Positions 1 through 6,136 of a DNA stretch of 10,263 bases are shown here, in pieces. This DNA comes from an uncultured Eubacteriales bacterium. Its GTDB lineage: Bacteria; Bacillota; Clostridia; Oscillospirales; Oscillospiraceae. A program made the translations under genes and the position numbers. Location: the NCBI GenBank assembly GCA_900549405.1, contig URNZ01000064.1, positions 1 through 10,263 on the forward strand, read 5' to 3'. Each line of letters starts with the position of its first letter. The first letter of the stretch is position 1. The notes below the pieces were generated by a model. That model was not told where the DNA came from. It saw nothing but the letters and a program-made list of their open reading frames with translations, and searched no databases.

Positions 1-708
1 GTTATACAGCAGATTGGGGGCGATGCAGCAGAACACGCTGATGCCCACGGCCCCCACCAGCGCCTTGGGGGCGGCCAGCCGGTCCAGATGCTGCACCAGG
101 CCGGAGAAGGGCAGGGCAGACAGGCCCATGAACAGGCAGGTATAAAAGGTCAGCGTGTTCACCCCATAGTCCCGCAGGGCCAGCTTATTGAAGATGGGAT
201 ACAGGGCATAGGTGAACCCGGCGCACAATCCCCACAGGATCACCCCGGGGGCCACCGACTGCTGCCCCAGGGGGAACAGCCCCGTGACCAGGACGCAGCC
301 CGCAAAGGTCACCACCAGCGCCCCCAGTTTTTGCAGGGTGATCTTCTCGTGGAAGCACAGGGCGGACAGCAGAATGACAAAGGCCGGAGAGGTATACAGC
401 AGCACCGCCGCCACCGCCATGGAGCTGGCCTGGATGGTGTGAAAATAGCACATGCCGGACAGCATCAGGGAGCACACGCCGCTGCCGAAGAAATAGTACC
501 AGTGCCGGGGATCGATCTTCAGGGCCTTCGGCTCTTTGATGGCCAGATAAAGTCCATACAGCAGGGCCGACAGGCAGCCCCGCAGGGCCACCCCCGCGTT
601 AGAGGGCAGTCCCGCCCCGGTGAGCAGCCGCAAAAATACGCCCATGCAGCCCCAAAGGGCGGCGGCCATGACGATGCTGAAACAGGCTTTTCTCTCTTCC
701 TTCTCCAT
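1..708 (-). CDS. EamA/DMT-superfamily permease, C-terminus cut by window edge
   Basis: This is an integral inner-membrane protein of the drug/metabolite transporter superfamily, which exports or exchanges small metabolites; the substrate cannot be read from the sequence. The visible 236 residues start MEKEERKACF and are a string of hydrophobic segments at about residues 10-30, 38-57, 72-92, 97-119, 126-145, 153-172, 186-205 and 217-234. That is the first EamA repeat (about 11-145) and most of the second. Family members usually have about 290-300 residues and ten helices, so roughly the last two helices lie beyond base 1. Typical EamA features are the early A-x-x-W-G helix (ALWGCMGVF) and the stretch SMAVAAVLLYTSPAFV with its conserved Y-T-x-P. 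The ATG at 706-708 is chosen because a purine-rich AGAAGGGA lies upstream, though with long spacing. It is divergent from sfsA. Family confident, substrate unknown. Confidence 0.88.
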   Translation of the reverse strand, partial: MEKEERKACFSIVMAAALWGCMGVFLRLLTGAGLPSNAGVALRGCLSALLYGLYLAIKEPKALKIDPRHWYYFFGSGVCSLMLSGMCYFHTIQASSMAVAAVLLYTSPAFVILLSALCFHEKITLQKLGALVVTFAGCVLVTGLFPLGQQSVAPGVILWGLCAGFTYALYPIFNKLALRDYGVNTLTFYTCLFMGLSALPFSGLVQHLDRLAAPKALVGAVGISVFCCIAPNLLYN

Positions 709-713
709 GGGTC

Positions 714-742
714 TTGTCTCTTCCCTTCTGTCGGTTTATACT
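714..742 (+). promoter_or_regulatory. Candidate sigma-A promoter of sfsA
   Basis: A -35 box TTGTCT (714-719) and a -10 box TATACT (737-742) are separated by exactly 17 bases. Four and five of six positions match consensus. Transcription would start near 749, giving a leader of about 45 bases before the sfsA ATG. On the other strand a TATAAA (735-740) overlaps this -10 box and could serve the divergent EamA gene, but no good -35 box pairs with it. Prediction from sequence only. Confidence 0.5.
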
Positions 743-752
743 GGTCTTGTGC

Positions 753-766
753 GCCCCGCGCGGGGC
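753..766. repeat. 14-nt perfect palindrome in the eamA/sfsA divergent region
   Basis: The bases GCCCCGCGCGGGGC form a perfect inverted repeat just downstream of the predicted sfsA transcription start and inside the sfsA leader. It could be an operator for a dimeric regulator, a leader hairpin, or a chance product of high GC content. There is no U-tract, so it is not an intrinsic terminator. Confidence 0.4.
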
Positions 767-793
767 AATCTGATCTTGAAAGGCAGTTTACCG

Positions 794-1486
794 ATGCGAT
801 ATTCCAGCTGTATTCCCGGGACGTTCCTGTCCCGGTCCAACCGCTTTGTGGCCCAGGTGGACCTAAACGGCCACACCGAGACCTGCCACGTGAAGAACAC
901 GGGCCGCTGCCGGGAGCTGCTCCTCCCCGGCTGCCGGATCTATCTCGTCCCGGGCAGCAATCCCACCCGGAAGACGAAATATGACCTGGTCGCCGTGGAA
1001 AAGGCGACGGCCCACGGCCCCCTGCTGGTCAACATGGACGCCCAGGCCCCCAACCGGGTCTTTCTGGAGTGGGCCCAGTCGGGCCATTTCCGCCCGGGAC
1101 TGACGCTGCTCAAGCCGGAGACCACCTTCGGTACCTCCCGCTTCGACTTCTATTGGGAGACGGCGTCAGACCGGGGCTTTGTGGAGGTGAAGGGGGTCAC
1201 TCTGGAGGAGGACGGCGTGGTCCGCTTCCCCGACGCCCCCACCCTGCGGGGGGTGAAGCACCTGGAGGAGCTGGCCGCCGCCCGTCAGGCGGGGTATCAG
1301 GCCGCCCTGTGCTTCATCGTCCAGCTTGCCGGGGCCAAATACGTCCAGCCCAACGACGTCACCCACCCCCAGTTCGGCCAGGCCCTCCGCCAGGCCGCTG
1401 CCGCCGGGGTAGAGGTGTTTGCCCTGGGCTGCTCCGTCACCCCGGACAGCCTGACGGCAGCGGACCCCGTGCCCGTGCGGCTGTGA
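794..1486 (+). CDS. sfsA: SfsA, sugar fermentation stimulation protein homologue
   Basis: This is a 230-residue cytoplasmic protein of the SfsA family. The Escherichia coli member was named for stimulating maltose gene expression and binds DNA; the family has an N-terminal OB-like part and a C-terminal part resembling a PD-(D/E)xK nuclease. Here the N-terminus reads FLSRSNRFVAQVDLNG, with the conserved R-x-N/K-R-F pattern. It is followed by HVKNTGR (residues 32-38), the family's C-x-N-T-G site. The nuclease-like motif is D118 (RFDFYW) with E131-V-K133 (FVEVKGVTL), and the hallmark FPDAPTLRG follows at 145-153. The ATG at 794 is chosen because AAAGG ends 10 bases before it and homologues begin a few residues before the R-F motif. 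In-frame ATGs upstream would overlap the divergent gene and start upstream of the promoter. Length is normal. True cellular role is poorly known in Gram-positives. Confidence 0.93.
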   Translation: MRYSSCIPGTFLSRSNRFVAQVDLNGHTETCHVKNTGRCRELLLPGCRIYLVPGSNPTRKTKYDLVAVEKATAHGPLLVNMDAQAPNRVFLEWAQSGHFRPGLTLLKPETTFGTSRFDFYWETASDRGFVEVKGVTLEEDGVVRFPDAPTLRGVKHLEELAAARQAGYQAALCFIVQLAGAKYVQPNDVTHPQFGQALRQAAAAGVEVFALGCSVTPDSLTAADPVPVRL

Positions 1487-1516
1487 CCCGTTTTCTCTAT
1501 ATGCATATGCCAAAGC

Positions 1517-1565
1517 CCCCGGCTGCCGTACAGTAACCGCGCTGTACGCAGCCGGGGACGTTTTT
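1517..1565 (+). terminator. Intrinsic terminator of sfsA, possibly shared with convergent dapL
   Basis: Arms at 1517-1533 and 1542-1557 pair as CCCCGGCTG(C)CGTACAG with CTGTACGCAGCCGGGG. There is one bulged base and an 8-base loop, and five T follow at 1561-1565. It lies 31 bases after the sfsA stop. On the minus strand the same stem lies just past the dapL stop but is followed only by a short TTT, so termination of dapL here is plausible but weaker. The rest of the short region between the two stops holds nothing else. Confidence 0.85.
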
Positions 1566-1580
1566 ATGGGGGCATTGGCC

Positions 1581-2798
1581 TTACAGGACGGACTTCACCC
1601 GCTCCACGGCTTCCTTGGTGGCCTCAGCGTCGCCGAAGGCGGTGAGCCGGGCAAAGCCCTCGCCGCTGGGGCCGAAGCCCGCGCCGGGGGTGGTGGCCAC
1701 GTTGGCCTTGGCCAGCACCAGGTCGAAGAAGTCCCAGGAGGGCATCCCGTTGGGGGTCTTGATCCAGATATAGGGGGCGTTCACGCCGCCGAAGCACTCC
1801 AGACCCGCAGCGGTCAGCCCCTCGCGGATGACCTTGGCGTTGTTCTGGTAATAGGCGATGGACTCCATGATCTGGCGGCGGCCCTCGGGGGTATAAACGG
1901 CCTCGGCGCCCCGCTGGACGATGTAGGGCACGCCGTTGAACTTGGTGGTCTGGCGGCGGTTCCACATGGTGTTCAGCTTGGCCCCGTCCCGCTCCAGCTC
2001 CATGGGCACCACGGTATAGGCGCAGCGGGTGCCGGTGAAGCCGGCGGTCTTGGAGAAGGAACGGAACTCGATGGCGCAGGTGCGGGCCCCCTCGATCTCG
2101 AAGATGGTGTGGGGAATGTCGGGGTCAGAGATAAAGGCCTCATAGGCGGAGTCATACAGGATGATGGAGCCGTTCTTGTTGGCATAGTCCACCCACATCT
2201 TCAGCTGGTCCCGGGTGGCCATAGAGCCGGTGGGGTTGTTGGGGAAGCAGAGATAGATGATGTCCACCTTCTCCTTGGGGGGCTCGGGCATAAAGCCGTT
2301 GGACTCTACGCAGGGCATATACACCAGGCGGCTCCACCGGCCCAGCTCGGGCACAAAGTCCCCGGCCCGGCCCGCCATGGCGTTGGTGTCTACATACACA
2401 GGATAGACGGGGTCGCACACGGCCACCACATTGTCCACGTCGAAGATGTCCCCGATGTTGCCGCAGTCGCTCTTTGCGCCGTCGGAGATGAAGATCTCCT
2501 GGGGCTGGATGTCCACGCCCCGCTTCTGATAGTCGAACTGGGCGATGGCCTCCCGCAGGAAGGGATAGCCCTGCTCGGGGCCGTAGCCATGGAAGCCCTC
2601 ATAGGTCCCCTGCTCGTCCACCGCCTTGTGCATGGCCTCTACCACGGCGGGGACCAGGGGGCGGGTCACGTCGCCGATGGACAGCTTGATGATCTTGGCC
2701 TCGGGATGGGCGGCGGAGTGGGCGGCGATGCGCCGGGCCACCTCGGAAAACAGATAGCTGCCGGGCAGCTTTAAATAGTTCTGGTTGACTTTTACCAT
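1581..2798 (-). CDS. dapL: LL-diaminopimelate aminotransferase (DapL)
   Basis: This cytoplasmic PLP enzyme converts L-tetrahydrodipicolinate plus glutamate directly to LL-diaminopimelate. It is the one-step aminotransferase variant of the lysine pathway, which also supplies meso-DAP for peptidoglycan. The product is 405 residues (family about 400-411) and starts [20 protein letters not shown], typical of DapL. Visible motifs of the class I/II aminotransferase fold are IGDVTRPL (41-48), [11 protein letters not shown] (105-115), NNPTG (187-191), D216-S-A-Y219, the PLP lysine K250 in [13 protein letters not shown], and a C-terminal arginine R384 (FARLTAFGD) expected to bind the substrate carboxylate. 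An in-frame ATG at 2840 exists, but 2798 is preferred. It has AAGGAG at 2808-2813 with 9-base spacing and matches family N-termini, while 2840 sits about at the predicted transcription start. It is transcribed alone from its own promoter. Confidence 0.96.
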   Translation of the reverse strand: MVKVNQNYLKLPGSYLFSEVARRIAAHSAAHPEAKIIKLSIGDVTRPLVPAVVEAMHKAVDEQGTYEGFHGYGPEQGYPFLREAIAQFDYQKRGVDIQPQEIFISDGAKSDCGNIGDIFDVDNVVAVCDPVYPVYVDTNAMAGRAGDFVPELGRWSRLVYMPCVESNGFMPEPPKEKVDIIYLCFPNNPTGSMATRDQLKMWVDYANKNGSIILYDSAYEAFISDPDIPHTIFEIEGARTCAIEFRSFSKTAGFTGTRCAYTVVPMELERDGAKLNTMWNRRQTTKFNGVPYIVQRGAEAVYTPEGRRQIMESIAYYQNNAKVIREGLTAAGLECFGGVNAPYIWIKTPNGMPSWDFFDLVLAKANVATTPGAGFGPSGEGFARLTAFGDAEATKEAVERVKSVL

Positions 2799-2807
2799 GG
2801 CGAACAG

Positions 2808-2813
2808 CTCCTT
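2808..2813 (-). promoter_or_regulatory. Ribosome binding site fixing the dapL start
   Basis: AAGGAG on the minus strand lies 9 bases before the ATG at 2798. This strong site supports the shorter 405-residue DapL over a form extended by 14 residues starting at 2840. Confidence 0.8.
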
Positions 2814-2848
2814 CTTCTGGACGGGCGCGAAATGCGTCATATGTGAGT

Positions 2849-2877
2849 ATTATCCTATATCGACTGTGGGTTGTCAA
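2849..2877 (-). promoter_or_regulatory. Near-consensus sigma-A promoter of dapL
   Basis: The minus strand reads TTGACA (2872-2877, perfect -35), 17 bases, then GATAAT (2849-2854, five of six for -10). Start of transcription is expected near 2842, giving a leader of about 44 bases. That is too short for a lysine riboswitch or T-box, and none was seen. The -35 box begins one base after the U-tract of the upstream gene's terminator. Confidence 0.85.
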
Positions 2878-2878
2878 G

Positions 2879-2925
2879 AAAAACCGGGCGGACCGGCGGC
2901 CTGGAAAAGCCTTCGGTCCGCCCGG
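2879..2925 (-). terminator. Intrinsic terminator of the clpE-like gene
   Basis: A perfect 12-bp stem pairs 2914-2925 (CCGGGCGGACCG on the minus strand) with 2884-2895 (CGGTCCGCCCGG) around an 18-base loop. Five T follow on the minus strand (2879-2883). The stem begins four bases after the TAA stop at 2930-2932. There is no T-run on the plus strand, so it acts in the minus direction. Confidence 0.92.
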
Positions 2926-2929
2926 AGAG

Positions 2930-5245
2930 TTACATGGCGGTCAGCTGGATCTGGCCGTCCACCGCGGTGGCCTGCATCTGGCTGACGGGGTGGGCATAGC
3001 CCTCGATGAGCCGGACGGCAATGGCGTCCTCCAGCTCCTTCTGGATCAGGCGGCGCAGGTTCCGGGCGCCGTAAATCGCGGAGTAGGACTTCTCCACCAG
3101 GTGCTCCAGCAGGGCGTCGTCCCAGGTGAAGGCGATCTGCTTCTCCTCCATGGCCCGGGCCAGCTCCCCCAGCATCAGGGCGGCGATGCCCTTAAAGTCC
3201 TCCCGGGTGAGCTGGTTGAAGTAGACGATCTCGTCCACCCGGTTGATGAACTCCGGCCGCAGGAAGTCCTGAAGGGCCTTCATGGCCCGGTCCTTTCCCT
3301 GCTCGTTGGCGGTGCGGCCAAAGCCCACGGAGCCGACCTTGGTATTGCTTCCCGCGTTGGTGGTCATGACGATGACGGTGTTCTCAAAGTTCACCGTACG
3401 GCCATGGGCGTCGGTCACCCGGCCATCGTCCAGTACCTGCAGCAGGATGTTCAGCACGTCGGGGTGGGCCTTTTCGATCTCGTCGAACAGCACCACGGAA
3501 TAGGGCTTTCTGCGGATCTTCTCCGTCAGCTGGCCCGCCTCGTCATAGCCCACATAGCCCGGAGGGGAACCGATGATGCGGGACACGGCGTGCTTCTCCA
3601 TAAACTCGGACATGTCCAGACGGATGAGGGCGTCAGGGCTGTCGAACAGGTCGGCGGCCAGCTGCTTCACCAGCTCCGTCTTGCCCACGCCGGTGGAGCC
3701 CACAAAGATGAAGGACACGGGCTTGTGCTTGGGGCTGATGCCCACCCGGCCCCGGCGGATGGCGGCGGACACCGCCTCCACGGCCTCGTTCTGGCCGATG
3801 ACGTGGCTCTCCAGCCGCTGCTCCAGCTGGGCCAGGCGCTGATACTCCGTCTCCTGGATGCGGCTGGCGGGGATGTTGGTCCAAAGCTCGATGACGTTGG
3901 CCAGGTTCTCCTCGGTGAGTTCGGGCTGGGGCTGCTCCTCCAGACCCTGCCGCTCCCCCTCCAGCTTCAGCTGGGTGCTCTTGATCTCGGCCAGGCGGCG
4001 ATAGGCGTCCTCCGTTCCGGCGGCGGACATGACCTCCTGCTCCTTGGCCAGGTCGGCCAGCTCCTTGTTGATGGCCGCCACCCGGGCCAGGGCCTGGTTG
4101 TGCAGGTTCACGTTGGAGCAGGCCTCGTCGATGAGGTCGATGGCCTTGTCTGGCAGATAGCGGTCGGTGATATACCGCTCGCTCATCACCACCGCCCGGC
4201 GGCACATCTCCGGGGAGACGGTCACCTGGTGATAGGCCTCGTAATAGGGGGCGATGCCCTCGATGATCTTCACGCTGTCCTCGATGGAGGGTTCCTCCAC
4301 GATCACGGGCTGGAAGCGCCGCTCCAGGGCGGTGTCCTTTTCGATGTGCTTGCGGTACTCGTTCAGGGTGGTGGCACCGATGACCTGGATCTCCCCCCGG
4401 GACAGGGCGGGCTTTAGGATGTTGGCCGCGTTCATGGACCCCTCGGCGTCTCCGGCCCCCACGATGTTGTGGACCTCGTCAATGACCAGGATGATGTTGC
4501 CCAGCTTGCGGATCTCCTCGATCAGGCCCTTCATGCGGCTTTCGAACTGGCCCCGGAACTGGGTGCCCGCCACCAGGGCGGTCAGGTCCAGCAGATAGAC
4601 CTCCTTGTCCAGCAGCTTATAGGGCACCTCCCCCTGGGCGATCTTCTGGGCCAGGCCCTCGGCGATGGCCGTTTTGCCCACGCCGGGCTCGCCGATGAGA
4701 CAGGGGTTGTTCTTCTGGCGGCGGTTCAAAATCTGAATGACCCGGTCCAGCTCCCGGTCCCGTCCAATGAGCCGGTCCAGCTTGCCCTCCTTGGCCCTGC
4801 GGGACAGGGAGATGCAGTAGCTGTCCAAAAACTTCCGCTTGGGGTGCTTGGGGCCGGACTTCTTGCCGTCCTCCCCCTCTTTCTTCTGGCCGGAGTCTCC
4901 CCCGGCGGGCTGCTGAGGGGCAACTCCGCCGCCGAAGAGCTGGTTTAAGAAGGGGAAGGTGGCGGTGCGCCCGTCGTCCTCCTCCCCGTCCTCGCCCTGG
5001 GGCTGGTTCATCAGGCCCTCCAGGCCCTCGGCCCCGCCAAAGGCGGACATCATCTCGGTGGTCAGGTTGTCCAGGTCCTCGTCGTTGATGCCCATCTTCT
5101 TCATCATATCGTCAATGGGCTTGATGCCCATCTCTCTGGCGCATTTCAGGCACAGACCCTCGTTCTTGGTGGTGCCGTTTTCCATTTTGGTGATAAAGAT
5201 CACTGCGACGTTTTTGCCGCAGCGGCTGCACATAGTCGGCTGCAT
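2930..5245 (-). CDS. clpE: ClpE/ClpC-type Clp ATPase with N-terminal C4 zinc finger
   Basis: This is a 771-residue Hsp100 unfoldase, expected to form hexamers that feed proteins to ClpP or remodel aggregates in the cytoplasm. It starts [11 protein letters not shown] with a C4 zinc-finger pattern (C6-x2-C9, C32-x2-C35) as in ClpE, and has no Clp_N repeat domain as in ClpC. A charged, Gly/Pro-rich linker covers about 80-138. The first AAA+ module has Walker A GEPGVGKT (185-192), Walker B VIDE (254-257) and arginines 309-310. A short coiled-coil middle region spans about 385-438. The second AAA+ module has GSTGVGKT (516-523), [10 protein letters not shown] (586-595) and sensor-2 GARNLRR (726-732). 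V640-G-F642 fits the ClpP-docking tripeptide. The ATG at 5245 has AAAGGAA nine bases upstream; the in-frame extension to 5299 lacks support and runs through the promoter. ClpE is about 700 residues in Bacillus, so this one is long. Assignment to ClpE rather than a ClpC relative rests on the zinc finger and missing Clp_N. Confidence 0.92.
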   Translation of the reverse strand: MQPTMCSRCGKNVAVIFITKMENGTTKNEGLCLKCAREMGIKPIDDMMKKMGINDEDLDNLTTEMMSAFGGAEGLEGLMNQPQGEDGEEDDGRTATFPFLNQLFGGGVAPQQPAGGDSGQKKEGEDGKKSGPKHPKRKFLDSYCISLSRRAKEGKLDRLIGRDRELDRVIQILNRRQKNNPCLIGEPGVGKTAIAEGLAQKIAQGEVPYKLLDKEVYLLDLTALVAGTQFRGQFESRMKGLIEEIRKLGNIILVIDEVHNIVGAGDAEGSMNAANILKPALSRGEIQVIGATTLNEYRKHIEKDTALERRFQPVIVEEPSIEDSVKIIEGIAPYYEAYHQVTVSPEMCRRAVVMSERYITDRYLPDKAIDLIDEACSNVNLHNQALARVAAINKELADLAKEQEVMSAAGTEDAYRRLAEIKSTQLKLEGERQGLEEQPQPELTEENLANVIELWTNIPASRIQETEYQRLAQLEQRLESHVIGQNEAVEAVSAAIRRGRVGISPKHKPVSFIFVGSTGVGKTELVKQLAADLFDSPDALIRLDMSEFMEKHAVSRIIGSPPGYVGYDEAGQLTEKIRRKPYSVVLFDEIEKAHPDVLNILLQVLDDGRVTDAHGRTVNFENTVIVMTTNAGSNTKVGSVGFGRTANEQGKDRAMKALQDFLRPEFINRVDEIVYFNQLTREDFKGIAALMLGELARAMEEKQIAFTWDDALLEHLVEKSYSAIYGARNLRRLIQKELEDAIAVRLIEGYAHPVSQMQATAVDGQIQLTAM

Positions 5246-5254
5246 AACACAACA

Positions 5255-5271
5255 TTCCTTTCGGGAAAAGG
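5255..5271 (-). promoter_or_regulatory. Ribosome binding site inside a small leader hairpin (clpE-like gene)
   Basis: The Shine-Dalgarno AAAGGAA (5255-5261) lies 9 bases before the ATG at 5245. Its AAAGG part (5257-5261) can pair with CCTTT (5267-5271) around a 5-base loop. With transcription expected to start near 5279, this hairpin would be almost the whole leader. The stem is short and only marginally stable, so a regulatory role is a hypothesis. Confidence 0.45.
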
Positions 5272-5285
5272 GTTTCTTAGATGAT

Positions 5286-5314
5286 ACTATAACGCACAAT
5301 TATGAACTTGTCGT
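5286..5314 (-). promoter_or_regulatory. Candidate sigma-A promoter of the clpE-like gene
   Basis: On the minus strand ACGACA (5309-5314, four of six for -35) is followed by 17 bases and TATAGT (5286-5291, five of six for -10). The leader would be about 34 bases. No CtsR heptad repeat (GGTCAAA type) and no CIRCE element was seen around it. Confidence 0.55.
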
Positions 5315-5378
5315 GAATTGGGGCCGGAAAAGGTCCCCCTCCGGCTTCCACTTTATGCGTCGGGCGGCAATTTTTGAT

Positions 5379-5408
5379 AAGCCGCCCCCTGTTCCCAGGG
5401 CGCGGCTT
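5379..5408 (-). terminator. Weak terminator-like hairpin after cvpA
   Basis: On the minus strand AAGCCGC (5402-5408) pairs with GCGGCTT (5379-5385). After one G-G mismatch, CCCT pairs with AGGG inside, around a GGGAAC loop. It starts 13 bases after the cvpA stop, where the end of the long operon is expected. It lacks a U-tract (TTATC follows), so intrinsic termination is uncertain. A competing hairpin uses the same GGGCGGC strand with 5362-5368. The region 5246-5421 between cvpA and the Clp gene holds only these structures and the Clp promoter. Confidence 0.35.
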
Positions 5409-5421
5409 GCATTTTGGGCCA

Positions 5422-6078
5422 TTACAGCAGCTTCAGCAGGTGGGAGTTCTCCACGACCTCCTCTGGCAGTACGCCGCCCTTCAGCAGGGTACACACCACA
5501 AACACCAGCAGCACGCCCTCGCACAGGCCCACCGCCCCGCCGCTCCAGCGGTTCAGGGTGGACAGCACCGGCAGCTTGAAGGCCAGGTCCAGCACCCGGC
5601 TGAGGATGGTCCACAGCACTAAGATCAGCACAAAGGCCACGGCATACAGCACCGTCTTGGCGATCTGCTGGGCCACATAGTCCGAGATGGCCCGGGCGGC
5701 GTTGGTGGTGGCGGCCACGATGCCGTCGTTCAGGGCCTTTTGAAAGCCCTCCACAAAGCCCTGATAGACCTTAGAGTCCTTCAGGATGGTCACCGCCTCC
5801 TCCATGGTGGGGTCTGCGGCGTTCTGTCCATTTTCAATGGCGGACTGGGCCGTCTGATCCGCCTTGTGCTGAAAGGCGGTCTGGATCTGGTGCTCCACCG
5901 CCGGGCGGATGGCCTGGCTCACCGGCCCGGCCAGGGCATTGGAGACCACGGTGGCCCCGGCCAGGGCCACGAACACGGCCAAAAAGCCGCACAGGGTCAT
6001 GACCAGGCCCTTGCGATAACCCCGCCAGGCCGCCACGGCGACCACCACAACGATGATGATATCTAACACATTGCTCAT
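5422..6078 (-). CDS. cvpA: CvpA family membrane protein
   Basis: This 218-residue inner-membrane protein belongs to the CvpA family, named for a role in colicin V production in Escherichia coli. In most bacteria its job is unclear, with links to envelope integrity. Two N-terminal helices (about 4-18 and 26-46) flank the conserved RGYRKGLV (19-26). A polar, mostly helical segment at about 60-135 probably lies outside the membrane. Two more helices follow (about 141-162 and 182-200), with the family-typical LNRWSGGAVGLCEGVLLV at 175-192. The polar central insertion is longer than in short (about 160-residue) family members. GGAGG (6091-6095) precedes the ATG with a rather long 12-base spacing. 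It follows the DUF5711-like gene by 47 bases and appears to be the last gene of the operon. Family assignment is good; function is not known. Confidence 0.88.
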   Translation of the reverse strand: MSNVLDIIIVVVVAVAAWRGYRKGLVMTLCGFLAVFVALAGATVVSNALAGPVSQAIRPAVEHQIQTAFQHKADQTAQSAIENGQNAADPTMEEAVTILKDSKVYQGFVEGFQKALNDGIVAATTNAARAISDYVAQQIAKTVLYAVAFVLILVLWTILSRVLDLAFKLPVLSTLNRWSGGAVGLCEGVLLVFVVCTLLKGGVLPEEVVENSHLLKLL

Positions 6079-6113
6079 AAAGAATGCTTGCCTCCAATCA
6101 AACTGCGACGCTG

Positions 6114-6136
6114 TCCCGGGTCAGATCAGCCCGGGA
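6114..6136 (-). other. Hairpin with a stop codon in its loop
   Basis: On the minus strand TCCCGGG and CCCGGGA form a 7-bp stem around a 9-base loop that contains the TGA stop (6126-6128) of the upstream DUF5711-like gene. No U-tract follows. It may be chance, a processing site, or a structure affecting release and re-initiation at cvpA 47 bases downstream. Confidence 0.4.

Noticed and set aside
620..793. N-terminal extension of sfsA to an ATG at 620
   Set aside because: It would overlap the divergent permease start and lie upstream of the sfsA promoter. SfsA homologues begin near the ATG at 794, which has a Shine-Dalgarno site.
88..984. Plus-strand open frame over the permease and the 5' part of sfsA (298 codons)
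   Set aside because: It crosses from antisense of the EamA gene into another frame of sfsA, is rich in Gln/Gly/His/Pro, and conflicts with two well-supported genes.
1566..2774. Plus-strand open frame opposite dapL (402 codons)
   Set aside because: Antisense to an intact DapL, low-complexity Gly/Leu/His/Val composition, no recognisable domain, and it begins right after a terminator.
2799..2929. Lysine riboswitch or T-box ahead of dapL
   Set aside because: The predicted leader is only about 44 bases, and the remaining upstream sequence is fully explained by the terminator and promoter.
2843..4417. Long plus-strand open frame opposite the Clp gene (524 codons)
   Set aside because: It lies wholly antisense to a clear Clp ATPase with intact motifs, is a low-complexity Gly/Leu/His/Gln-rich product of GC codon bias, and runs through a terminator and promoter.
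5246..5299. Extended start of the Clp gene at 5299
   Set aside because: The added 18 residues resemble no Clp family N-terminus, and the stretch contains the likely -10 box and leader. The ATG at 5245 has a good ribosome site.
5300..5614. Minus-strand open frame overlapping the cvpA 3' end (104 codons)
   Set aside because: It is another frame of cvpA running into the intergenic hairpins, with no domain and no ribosome site.
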